40,473 nucleotides of DNA from Gammaproteobacteria bacterium (lineage in GTDB: Bacteria > Pseudomonadota > Gammaproteobacteria > Steroidobacterales > Steroidobacteraceae): contig JANYAD010000232.1 of NCBI GenBank assembly GCA_025355165.1, forward strand, positions 1-40,473, given 5' to 3'. Shown here in pieces: positions 25,155 through 32,945 of this stretch. The notes beneath the pieces are model-generated. The model was not told the origin of the DNA and made no database searches. It saw only the letters and a list, made by a program, of their open reading frames with translations. How positions within the stretch are numbered: position 1 is the first letter of the stretch; the number at the start of each line of letters is the position of its first letter. A program made the position numbers and the translations under genes.

Positions 25155-25230
25155 CCGCCGTGCCGCTTGAGGTAGCCGGAACTTCCGTCAACGAGTTTCT
25201 GTCGAACGCGTTATCGAATTGGAGATTGGT

Positions 25231-25857
25231 ATGCGCATTTCAAAGGCTTTTGGCTTGACCTTGCTTGCGGCGGCAGCGTGCGGCGCCTCGGGAGCGGCTT
25301 TTGCCAATAATGTTCTGGGATTTTATGTCGGCGCCGGTGCCGGGGAATCCCAAGTCCGTAGCGACGATTCCCGCTACGGATATCCTGGGTACTACAATGA
25401 TTACCAAACTGCGTGGCAGGGCCTAGTGGGTATCAGGCCCGTCTCCTTGATCGGCATCGAGGCCGAGTACATCGACTTCGGCCAGCCGTATCGCCATCAT
25501 CATGAAGACTACAACGTATCGGGCAGCGACTCGCATCCCACGGCCCCCGCGGTATTTGCTGTCGGTTATTTACCCATACCCATCCCGTTCCTCGACATCT
25601 TTGCCAAAGTTGGCGCCGCGCGGCTGTCGACTTATCTCACCGACTTCGTCCAACAGACGTGTGTCCAAGGACAAACTCCCTGTCCGAACTTCGTGCCCGT
25701 CTCTCGCCACCAAGTGATCGACACGCGGGTTGCCTATGGCGCGGGCGTACAATCGAAATTTCCTTTCGGCCTCATTATGCGAGGGGAATACGAACGCGTC
25801 AGCTCACCTCACGGGGATCCGAGCGCATTGATGGTTAGTGCGCTGTGGCAATTCTAG
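25231..25857 (+). CDS. Outer-membrane beta-barrel protein (OmpA-type barrel)
   Basis: A 208-residue exported protein. After a signal peptide ending near GAAFA|NN come alternating strands: VLGFYVGAGAGESQ, WQGLVGIRPVSLIGIEAEYIDFG, VFAVGYLPIPIPFLDIFAKVGAARL, YGAGVQSKF and GLIMRGEYERV. It ends in SALWQF, with the terminal Phe used by the BAM complex. This is the pattern of small eight-stranded barrels of the OmpA N-terminal/OmpW class. Two Cys (TCVQGQTPC) in a loop could pair. The ATG at 25231 is fixed by the signal peptide. Confidence 0.82.
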   Translation: MRISKAFGLTLLAAAACGASGAAFANNVLGFYVGAGAGESQVRSDDSRYGYPGYYNDYQTAWQGLVGIRPVSLIGIEAEYIDFGQPYRHHHEDYNVSGSDSHPTAPAVFAVGYLPIPIPFLDIFAKVGAARLSTYLTDFVQQTCVQGQTPCPNFVPVSRHQVIDTRVAYGAGVQSKFPFGLIMRGEYERVSSPHGDPSALMVSALWQF

Positions 25858-26253
25858 CCACGACTCGTCAGTCAAATAGGCGATCGATCGGCGAGCGCTC
25901 GAAATTGAGGGCGCGCAGTAGCAGTTAGGTGCGCAGTGAAATCCCCTGGTGATCACATAAGGTATGACGGATTTGGGGTGCCTGCGGATCATGATTCCCC
26001 TCCGCAAGCCGATCTCATAGGCCCCCTTGAGAATTCGCGCCATCATGATTTCGCCGCTCGCCAGGCGCGGTGGATCACAGCGACGGCACCGATTTCTTAT
26101 GCGACGTCCATCGATCTTGACGCACTGCCCGGGATCGCCCAGCACGACTGCGGACTCGCCGCGCACGGCGAGTCCGCCACTGGGCGAACTCACCAATGCG
26201 CTTGATTTCGTGCTGCAGAATCGCCGGCCGCTTCCACGGCGGCGTTGAGCACC
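25858..26253. other. 396-base intergenic region
   Basis: No recognised gene on either strand. A minus-strand frame of about 130 codons (25804-26196) is open but its translation is Arg/Ile-rich and matches no family I know. The stretch holds a two-tier inverted repeat at 26136-26186, listed separately. Confidence 0.4.
26136..26186. repeat. Two-tier perfect inverted repeat (11 bp inner, 7 bp outer stem)
   Basis: Inner arms CGGACTCGCCG (26151-26161) and CGGCGAGTCCG (26166-26176) pair perfectly around a 4-base loop. Outer arms CGCCCAG (26136-26142) and CTGGGCG (26180-26186) add 7 bp with an asymmetric internal loop. It lies downstream of the FKBP gene. No T-tract follows on either strand, so it is not a standard terminator; RNA 3'-end protection or a repeat element are alternatives. 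Confidence 0.6.
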
Positions 26254-27057
26254 TTAATTATTGGTATGCGGCAGGGGCGAGGGCGGAGTTCCGGGGGGCG
26301 ATTTAGGCGGCGCATTGGCCGGCTCTGCGCTCAACAAATTCACATCGAAGATGAGCACCGAGTTTCCCGGAATCTTTGGCTTAGGCGCAGCGCCGTAGGC
26401 CAGGTCAGGCGGCACAAAAAGCACCCATTTGGCGCCCGGCTTCATCATGACCAGTGCTTCCTGCCATCCTTTGATCACGCCGGTGACCGGAAAGGTAGCC
26501 GGCACGCCGCGGGAGTAGGAGCTGTCGAATTCCGAGCCATCGATCAGCTTGCCGCGATACTCCACGGTCACGGTGTCGCTGGAGGTAATCGCAGGCGCCT
26601 TTTTATCGCCGGAGGCGACGATCTTGTACTGCAATCCCGACGGGGTCGTGACCACGCCTTTTTCGCGTGCATTTTTCGCCAGGAATTCTTTTGCCGCAGC
26701 CTGATTACGCTCCGCGGCGGCCTCGCTGACCGAGCGCACGAACGTCTGGATGTGCATCTGATCCGCCTGGGTAGGCTGCTGGCCTTGCAGGCCTTCCTTG
26801 ATGCCACGCATCACGGCCTCAGGGACCAGTTCGTTGGTGATCCCCGCGTTGTGCATTTGCGAGCCGAATATCAAGCCGAATGCATGGCTGATCTGATCGG
26901 GCGTCGCGGGCGGTCCCGGATCGGCTCCCGGTGCGGTGGTCGGGGGCGGCCTCGGTGTCGCAGGAGGGGGGGTTTGGGCCAACCCGGTTGCGGACAATCC
27001 AACGAGGATCCACAGGCTGCATGCCTGGCGAAATATACTGACGGTAGGTTTTTTCAT
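26254..27057 (-). CDS. FKBP-type peptidyl-prolyl isomerase (FkpA/Mip-like)
   Basis: A 267-residue exported foldase. The signal peptide is followed by a Pro/Thr/Ala-rich linker, then an N-terminal dimerisation domain of the FkpA/Mip type (about 50-125: ISHAFGLIFGSQMHNAGI, RNQAAAKEFLAKNA). The FKBP catalytic domain has GVVTTPSGLQYKI, GKLIDGSEFDSSY, VIKGWQEALVMMKPGAKW and VPPDLAYG. Such proteins speed proline isomerisation in the periplasm. It ends in a Pro-rich tail. It lies 47 bases after the thioesterase gene on the same strand and may be read from the arginine operon. Confidence 0.93.
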   Translation of the reverse strand: MKKPTVSIFRQACSLWILVGLSATGLAQTPPPATPRPPPTTAPGADPGPPATPDQISHAFGLIFGSQMHNAGITNELVPEAVMRGIKEGLQGQQPTQADQMHIQTFVRSVSEAAAERNQAAAKEFLAKNAREKGVVTTPSGLQYKIVASGDKKAPAITSSDTVTVEYRGKLIDGSEFDSSYSRGVPATFPVTGVIKGWQEALVMMKPGAKWVLFVPPDLAYGAAPKPKIPGNSVLIFDVNLLSAEPANAPPKSPPGTPPSPLPHTNN

Positions 27058-27104
27058 GGCGCAAAAGATACGCCTTTTCGGGTGACAAATGCCAGCGCAA
27101 AGTG

Positions 27105-27542
27105 CTACGAGGCGAGCGCGCCGAGCTTGATCACCGCCATGGTGATGCGCGAAATGCAGACGAGCTTTTGCGCATCGTTGTAAATATCGATGGACCAGAC
27201 ATGGGTTCTTCCCCCCAGATGCACCGCGCGCGCGGTTCCGGTCACCAGGCCGCTGCGCGCCGCCCGCACGTGATTGGCGTTGATCTCCTGTCCCACCACC
27301 TGATACTCAGCCGTGTCAACGCACATGGCGGCCCCGGTGCTGCCCAAGGTTTCCGCGAGTGCCACCGAGGCGCCGCCGTGCAGTAGACCGTAAGGTTGGG
27401 CGGTCCGCGTATCCACGGGCATCGTGCCGCGCACATAGTCATCGCCGATATCTGTGAACATAATCCCCAGATTCTCGATCAGCGTTCCCCGCCGGTTGCC
27501 GTTCAATTGCTCGATGCTTTGCAAGCTGCGCCAAATGCTCAT
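27105..27542 (-). CDS. ydiI: Hotdog-fold acyl-CoA thioesterase (YdiI/MenI type)
   Basis: A 145-residue hotdog thioesterase close to E. coli YdiI, which hydrolyses DHNA-CoA and other aromatic acyl-CoAs. Conserved stretches: TMPVDTRTAQPYGLLHGGAS, the catalytic Glu64 in LAETLGS, VVGQEINANHVRAARSG and HLGGRTHVWSIDIYN. The ATG at 27542 overlaps the argH stop by 4 bases (ATGA), so it is translationally coupled as the last gene of the arginine run. A link to arginine synthesis is not obvious. A longer upstream frame through argH is only a shadow. Confidence 0.92.
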   Translation of the reverse strand: MSIWRSLQSIEQLNGNRRGTLIENLGIMFTDIGDDYVRGTMPVDTRTAQPYGLLHGGASVALAETLGSTGAAMCVDTAEYQVVGQEINANHVRAARSGLVTGTARAVHLGGRTHVWSIDIYNDAQKLVCISRITMAVIKLGALAS

Positions 27543-28729
27543 TGGGTGTCCTTGAGTTTTGCGGCTACCTGGCGGTAGGCCTCGCGAAATGGAATCCCTT
27601 CCTTCGCCACCAGCGCGTTCGCCTCGGCGGCAGCGTGGATCGAAGGATCGAGGTGAATATTTTCCGGGCGAAAGCGTACGCCATCCAGCGCGCTCGGCAG
27701 AATCGTTAAGGTCTGCAGGCATGAGTCGATGCCGCGGAACAGCGGCGGTTTGATGAGTTGCAAATCGCGGTGATAACCGGAAGTCAATTTCTGCGTGATG
27801 GCGAGCACTTCGTTGAGCGCCGCCTGCGCCACGGCACTGCGGCCGCGCATCAGCTCGAACACATCGGGGTTGCGCTTTTGCGGCATGATCGAGGAGCCCG
27901 TGGTAAACGTCGCCGGCAGGCTCACATAGCTGAACTCCTGAGAAAAGAAAAGGATCAGGTCGGCCGCGAGCCTGCTTATGTCCTGCGTCAGCAGCGTGAT
28001 TTCGAACAGCAGTTGCGCCTCGGCCTTGCCGCGCGAGAGCTGCACCGCCGTAACCGGTTCGTGGGTGACCGCGAATCCTAACCGCCGGCGCGTGGAATCG
28101 CGGCTGATGTCGAGGTTCGGCGTGCCGAAGCCTGCCGCCGATCCCAAGGGGTTCTTGCCGATGCGCCGCTGCGTCAATTGCAGTCCTTGCGCATCGTCGC
28201 GTATCTCTGCCGCAAACCCGCCCGCCCACAGCGCGACGGTGCTCGGCATCGCCTGCTGCATGTGGGTGTAGCCGGGAAGCGGCACATCGACATGACGCTG
28301 ACTCAAACGCTCCAGCGCATCGGCCACCGCCGCGGCGCTCTGGGTCAAGGACTCCGCGGCATCCCGCATATAGAGCCGCAAGGCGGCGAGCACCTGATCG
28401 TTGCGCGAGCGGCCTGCATGCAGACGGCCGCCCGCCGAACCGATGCGCGCTGTCAGCAGATTCTCGATGGCAGTCTGACAATCCTCATCTTCCAGCGACA
28501 CCTGCCACTTCCCGAGCACATGTTCCTCACCGATGCCCGTCAGCGCAGATCGAATAGCGGCAAGCTCGAGCTGCGACAGAAGTGTCTGCTCGCCGAGCAT
28601 TTCGGCATGTGCGATCGAGGCGATGATGTCGTAGCGCACCAGGCGATTGTCCAGCACATAATCATCGCCGGCGGTGTATTTCAGCACCTGGGCGTCGAGC
28701 GAGGAACCCTTATCCCAGAGCCGCGTCAT
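27539..28729 (-). CDS. argH: Argininosuccinate lyase (short form)
   Basis: It splits argininosuccinate into arginine and fumarate, the last step of the pathway. The 396-residue protein has the fumarase/lyase signature GSSIMPQKRNPD, with LHAGRSRNDQV and GYTHMQQAMPS. It starts directly at TRLWDKG and ends soon after EGIPFREAYRQVA, so it lacks the C-terminal 50-60 residues of E. coli-type ArgH. From memory this short form matches enzymes of Bacteroidetes that pair with acyl-ornithine transcarbamylases. It overlaps argB upstream and ydiI downstream by 4 bases each. Confidence 0.96.
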   Translation of the reverse strand: MTRLWDKGSSLDAQVLKYTAGDDYVLDNRLVRYDIIASIAHAEMLGEQTLLSQLELAAIRSALTGIGEEHVLGKWQVSLEDEDCQTAIENLLTARIGSAGGRLHAGRSRNDQVLAALRLYMRDAAESLTQSAAAVADALERLSQRHVDVPLPGYTHMQQAMPSTVALWAGGFAAEIRDDAQGLQLTQRRIGKNPLGSAAGFGTPNLDISRDSTRRRLGFAVTHEPVTAVQLSRGKAEAQLLFEITLLTQDISRLAADLILFFSQEFSYVSLPATFTTGSSIMPQKRNPDVFELMRGRSAVAQAALNEVLAITQKLTSGYHRDLQLIKPPLFRGIDSCLQTLTILPSALDGVRFRPENIHLDPSIHAAAEANALVAKEGIPFREAYRQVAAKLKDTQ

Positions 28730-29664
28730 GACGGCTGAGGCATTTGTTCGGCGGGCGTCAGGGCATTCAAGTCAGCCACCACCAGCGTGCCCGTGCCTTC
28801 GTTGGTAAAAATCTCCGCGAGCAAGCTGTCGGCGGCTTTGTAGCTGATGACATGCACGCGCCTTACGCCGCCGCGAATCGCATTTTCGATGGCTGTGGCC
28901 TTGGGCAGCATGCCGTCCTTCAAGCTGCCCTCTGAGCGCAGGCGCTTGAGTCCCATGATGTCGGTATAGGAGACCACCGAGCTCGGATCGTCCACGTCCT
29001 CGAGAATGCCGTGGGCGCCGGTGCACAACACGAGTTTCTCAGCCGACAGCGCCCCGCCGATTGCCGCGGCGACGGTATCGGCGTTGATGTTGAGCAAGGT
29101 GCCGTGCGAGTCGGCCGATAAGGGACTGACCACCGGCATCAGTCCGCTCTCCAATAATTTCTCCAGCACCGCCGTATTCACCGAATCGATGTCGCCAACG
29201 AATCCATAGTCCACGGTCTCATTCGAACTCTCGATGAATACCGGCGCGCGCTTGTGCGCGCGGATGAGACCCGCATCCACTCCGCTCAAACCGACCGCTT
29301 CAATATCGAGCGCCCGACAAATTGCCAGGATGCGCGTGTTGATCAGGCCATTGAGCGCCATCGCGGTCACGTCGATTGATTTCTGATCGGTAACCCGGCG
29401 GCCATCGATCATTTTGGTCTCCAGCCCTAAGGTCTTTTGCAAGGTATCGAGCTGCGGGCCGCCGCCGTGCACCAGCACGGTCTTGATTCCCACCTGATGC
29501 AGTATGGCGACTTGCTCGATCAAGCCGCGCGTCGAGGCCTCATCGCCGAACACTGCGCCGCTCGCTTTGATGACAAAAATCTTGTTCTTGTACATGCGAA
29601 TGTAGGGAGCCGCGCTCTTCAGCGCTCGCACGGCGATAGTCGGATCGGGTCGGCTCATGATCAT
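28726..29664 (-). CDS. argB: N-acetylglutamate kinase
   Basis: It phosphorylates N-acetyl-L-glutamate in the second arginine step. The 312-residue amino-acid-kinase domain has IFVIKASGAVF, the Gly-rich VHGGGPQLD, NADTVAAAIGGAL for nucleotide and acyl-glutamate binding, and DGMLPKATA near the end. In Xanthomonas argB is fused to a GNAT N-acetylglutamate synthase domain; no such C-terminal domain is present here. ATGs at 29664 and 29658 are both possible. It starts 44 bases after the transcarbamylase gene, the widest gap in the operon. Confidence 0.93.
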   Translation of the reverse strand: MIMSRPDPTIAVRALKSAAPYIRMYKNKIFVIKASGAVFGDEASTRGLIEQVAILHQVGIKTVLVHGGGPQLDTLQKTLGLETKMIDGRRVTDQKSIDVTAMALNGLINTRILAICRALDIEAVGLSGVDAGLIRAHKRAPVFIESSNETVDYGFVGDIDSVNTAVLEKLLESGLMPVVSPLSADSHGTLLNINADTVAAAIGGALSAEKLVLCTGAHGILEDVDDPSSVVSYTDIMGLKRLRSEGSLKDGMLPKATAIENAIRGGVRRVHVISYKAADSLLAEIFTNEGTGTLVVADLNALTPAEQMPQPS

Positions 29665-29708
29665 TTATAAACTCCAACAAACGGTTGGGGGGCCGGTTGC
29701 GCCACGGA

Positions 29709-30719
29709 TTAAGCCAGCATGCGATGCAGCACCGCCATTTGCACGGGTAGTCGATTGAAGGCCTGACGCTTCACCACGGCCCGTGGCCCGTCGAGTATTT
29801 CCTCTGCAACGGCAACGTTGCGGCGTACCGGCAGGCAATGCATCAGCTTGGCATCCGGCAAGGTGCCCTGAAACCACGGCTCGCGCACGCACCAGTCCGA
29901 TAGGTCGGCGCGCAACTTGGAGTCCGCTTCTGAGTCGCCATAATAGGTGGTCGTGCCCCACTCCTTTGCGTACAGCACGCTCGCGCCCGTCAAAGCCGTA
30001 TAGCGATCGGAGGTTTCGGACACCGAACCGCCGGAGTTGCGCGCCGCCAAACGTGCTTTCTCCATCACCTGCTCGGGAAGTGCATAGCCTTCGGGACGTA
30101 AAACCACGACATCCATGCCGCGCATCGCAGCCATATGCACGGTTGCGGAGGGGACGGCCAGCGGCAGCGCCTTGGGGTGATACGCCCAGCTTAATACGAA
30201 TTTTGCACGCATCGGAACTTGAAGTTCGTCCAAGGTACGCCAGTCGGCCAGCGCTTGGCAGGGATGATTCATGGCCGACTCCATATTGACCAGCGGCTTC
30301 TCGCACAGCTCCTCGATCATGCGAAACAGACTTTCATTCAGGTCTCCCTCCAGACTCTTGCCGTCGGCGAACGCGCGCACGCCGAGTACATCGCAATACG
30401 AGGCCAGCGCCGGTATGCCTTCGCGGATGTGTTCGGCTGCCGCTCCCTTCATGATGGCGTGCGGCTGCGTCTCGAGCTGCCATGTTCCCTGACCCGGGGT
30501 GATGACGAACGAGCTTCCCCCGAGACGCGCCATTGCGGCCTGAAACGAGGCCAAGGTGCGCAACGAGGGATTGAAGAACACAAGACCCAACACCTTGTTC
30601 ACTAGAGCATGCGGCTGCGGTTTATCCTGCAGCGCTTGCGCCAGCCTCAGCAGGTCGAGAACTTGTTCGCGGCTAAAATCCGCCAGGTCGATGAACCTTT
30701 TCATGCGTATCGTCTTCAT
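29709..30719 (-). CDS. argF': N-acyl-L-ornithine transcarbamylase (acetyl or succinyl)
   Basis: It transfers carbamoyl to an N-acylated ornithine. The 336-residue protein has the carbamoyl-phosphate site FFNPSLRT, a Trp in GTWQLET (Trp80) as in acyl-ornithine enzymes, NHPCQALAD, and MHCLPVRRNV. At the position of Xanthomonas acetylornithine transcarbamylase Glu92, which is Pro90 in the Bacteroides succinylornithine enzyme, this protein has Ala95. The carboxylated Lys302 of Xanthomonas aligns with Ala303. WQLET and the YCDVLGVRAFA stretch also look more like the succinyl enzyme. Acyl preference is therefore open. It overlaps the argD stop by 4 bases; an ATG at 30704 is an alternative start. 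Confidence 0.92.
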   Translation of the reverse strand: MKTIRMKRFIDLADFSREQVLDLLRLAQALQDKPQPHALVNKVLGLVFFNPSLRTLASFQAAMARLGGSSFVITPGQGTWQLETQPHAIMKGAAAEHIREGIPALASYCDVLGVRAFADGKSLEGDLNESLFRMIEELCEKPLVNMESAMNHPCQALADWRTLDELQVPMRAKFVLSWAYHPKALPLAVPSATVHMAAMRGMDVVVLRPEGYALPEQVMEKARLAARNSGGSVSETSDRYTALTGASVLYAKEWGTTTYYGDSEADSKLRADLSDWCVREPWFQGTLPDAKLMHCLPVRRNVAVAEEILDGPRAVVKRQAFNRLPVQMAVLHRMLA

Positions 30720-31879
30720 GCCGAGATCTTGGCGAGCGCATCGCTCAAAATATCGACGTGCCCTTCATTTAAAATGTAGGCCGGCAAGAGCCGCAAAATG
30801 TGGGGATCGCCGCTGGTCCCAGTGAGAATGTTCTTTGCGATGAGCGCCGCTTGGACCTCTTTGGCAGGGCGAGAAGTCTTCAGACCCAATAAAAATCCCG
30901 CGCCCTGTATGCCGGTGACCGGCCCGATGATGCAGCTCGAGCGTATGTAGGCGGAAACCTGGCGCACGTTGGCGAGCAAAGATTCCGACTCGATGGTGTC
31001 GATGACTGCCTCGGCAATCGCGCAGGCCATCGGGCCGCCGCCGAAGGTCGTTCCCAGGTCATCGACTTTGAGCGGGTTCGAAACACGGCGCGACAGCAGC
31101 AGCGCGGACACCGGGAAGCCATTGCCCAGAGCCTTCGCCGCCGTGATCATGTCCGGTGCCACATTGTAATAGTTCGCGGCAAAAGGTGAGCCGGTGCGGC
31201 CCACGCCGCATTGGACTTCGTCAAAAATCAACAGAGCGCCCACTTCGTCGCAACGCCGGCGCAACGCCTCCAGCATCGGCTTGCCGACGTCGAAAGCCCC
31301 GCCCACTCCCTGAATGGGCTCGACGATGACGGCTGCCGTCTCGCGGTCGATGCTGCGTTCCGCCGCGGCAGGATTGTCACGCGCAATGAAGGTCACATCG
31401 AAGGGCCTGCGCGGGAATCCGTACCATTTTTCCAAGGCTCCCCACGTCACGGCGCCGGCCCCGGCGGTTCGGCCATGGAACCCGTGTTCCAACGCCACCA
31501 CCTTGCTGCGACCGGTGATTTTGAAGGCGAGCTTCAAAGCGTTCTCATTGGCCTCGGCGCCGCTGTTGATCCAAAAAACCGTGTCGAGCCCAAGTCCCGC
31601 GAACTTCGTGAGGCGCGCCGCGGCGCGTTCGCGAATGACCATGGGCAACGCATTGGTTTGAAAGGCCATTTGCCGCGCTTGGCGATCAAGCGCCGCGAGC
31701 CAGCGAGGATGACCATAGCCTAGGCCCGCCACTGCGTGGCCACCGTAAAAATCGAGCACCTTGCGACCGTCGCGCGCATGCAGCCACACACCCTCGCCAT
31801 GCGCCACTTGAATGGGATATTGCGCGAACACCTTCGCCAGGTGCGTCGTATGCGCCGCGGTGGGATTTGTTGCTGCCAT
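30716..31879 (-). CDS. argD: Acetylornithine (or succinylornithine) aminotransferase
   Basis: A PLP-dependent class III aminotransferase that makes N-acylornithine from N-acylglutamate semialdehyde with glutamate as donor. The 387-residue protein has FWINSGAEANENALKLA, the PLP-binding IFDEVQCGVGRTG (Asp220) and the Schiff-base Lys249 in ITAAKALGNGFP. The ATG at 31879 lies 4 bases after the argC stop; earlier starts would run back into argC. It overlaps the transcarbamylase start by 4 bases. Confidence 0.95.
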   Translation of the reverse strand: MAATNPTAAHTTHLAKVFAQYPIQVAHGEGVWLHARDGRKVLDFYGGHAVAGLGYGHPRWLAALDRQARQMAFQTNALPMVIRERAAARLTKFAGLGLDTVFWINSGAEANENALKLAFKITGRSKVVALEHGFHGRTAGAGAVTWGALEKWYGFPRRPFDVTFIARDNPAAAERSIDRETAAVIVEPIQGVGGAFDVGKPMLEALRRRCDEVGALLIFDEVQCGVGRTGSPFAANYYNVAPDMITAAKALGNGFPVSALLLSRRVSNPLKVDDLGTTFGGGPMACAIAEAVIDTIESESLLANVRQVSAYIRSSCIIGPVTGIQGAGFLLGLKTSRPAKEVQAALIAKNILTGTSGDPHILRLLPAYILNEGHVDILSDALAKISA

Positions 31880-31883
31880 TCGT

Positions 31884-32945
31884 TTACGTCCAACCGGGTG
31901 CGGGAGTGGCCAGGCCGGCGGTCTCGGCAATGCCCAATAGCCGGTTCATCCATTGCACGGCGCCGCCGGCGGCTCCTTTATTGAGGTTATCCAGCACTGA
32001 CATCACAGCGATGGAATGGCCGTTGGTGACGGCGCCAAGGTGAGCATAATTGCTCGCGGCCACGTCTTTGACGCGCGGCGCCGCATCGCCGATGCGCACG
32101 AAAGGGCACTCTTGATAGAAAGACCGGAGCGCATCCAGCGCCTGCGCCGTGGAGGTCGAGCCCTTCAAGCTAGCCTGCACCGTGACGTGGATGCCGCGCG
32201 CAAAGGGTCCCGAATGCGGCACGAAATTGAATTCAGCCTCGATGCCTGTCGCCCGTTTTGCGCAGGCAGTGATCTCAGGCACGTGCCGATGGCTCAAAGC
32301 TCCATAAGCATAGAGGTCGCTGTGGCGCAGCGGGTGATGCGTGCCCTCAACCGGCTTGCGTCCCGAGCCGGTGCTGCCCGTGATGCCGGTCACAAACAGG
32401 CGCGTGTCGGTCAGGCCCAATGCCAGCAGCGGCACGCTCGCGAGCAGCGTCGCCGTGGCGAAACAGCCGGGGTGCGCTACATGCGGCGTGGGCGATGCAG
32501 AGAGATGCTCCGGCACCGCGCAAGTGAACTCGCAGATGCGCTCGGGCGCGCCGTGCGCACGCTTGTACACCGCTTCGTAGGCAGCCTGGCTCGAATAACG
32601 GAAGTCAGCGGAGATGTCCACGCAATGGATTCGCGTGCCCGCCACGGAGGCCGCTGCCAACAGCCGATCCACAATGGCCGCCGAAACCCCATGCGGTGCA
32701 GCCGAGAACAGCGCCGAAACCGGGGAGCGGCCGACGATGGCCGGCAACTCATCGGCTGCCGAAAATTTGAGCTCCGGATAGGCGCAGCGCAAGTGCGGGA
32801 AGGCATCCGCAATTTTCTGGCCTGGCTGGCTGTCCGACAGCACCGCGGCGACTTCGAGCTGCGGGTGGCCGGCGATCAGGCGCAACAGTTCGCCGGCCAC
32901 ATAGCCGGTGCCGCCGAGAACGATGGCCGGGGTGCGGGTATTCAT
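31884..32945 (-). CDS. argC: N-acetyl-gamma-glutamyl-phosphate reductase
   Basis: An NADPH-dependent reductase that converts N-acylglutamyl phosphate to the semialdehyde. The 353-residue protein has the Rossmann motif LGGTGYVAGELLRL, the catalytic Cys161 in AHPGCFATAT, and the dimer/active-site region GRKPVEGTHHPLRHSDLYAYG followed by SHRHVPEI. The THHP...SHRH pattern is nearer to the Bacteroidetes/LysY-like branch than to E. coli ArgC. The ATG at 32945 overlaps the stop of the P-loop gene by 4 bases. Confidence 0.95.
   Translation of the reverse strand: MNTRTPAIVLGGTGYVAGELLRLIAGHPQLEVAAVLSDSQPGQKIADAFPHLRCAYPELKFSAADELPAIVGRSPVSALFSAAPHGVSAAIVDRLLAAASVAGTRIHCVDISADFRYSSQAAYEAVYKRAHGAPERICEFTCAVPEHLSASPTPHVAHPGCFATATLLASVPLLALGLTDTRLFVTGITGSTGSGRKPVEGTHHPLRHSDLYAYGALSHRHVPEITACAKRATGIEAEFNFVPHSGPFARGIHVTVQASLKGSTSTAQALDALRSFYQECPFVRIGDAAPRVKDVAASNYAHLGAVTNGHSIAVMSVLDNLNKGAAGGAVQWMNRLLGIAETAGLATPAPGWT

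Noticed and set aside
27543-28481. Long minus-strand extension in frame with the ydiI thioesterase
   Set aside because: It runs through argH in another frame, is Arg/Ala-rich and has no domain; the thioesterase begins at 27542 with the expected family start and a 4-base overlap.
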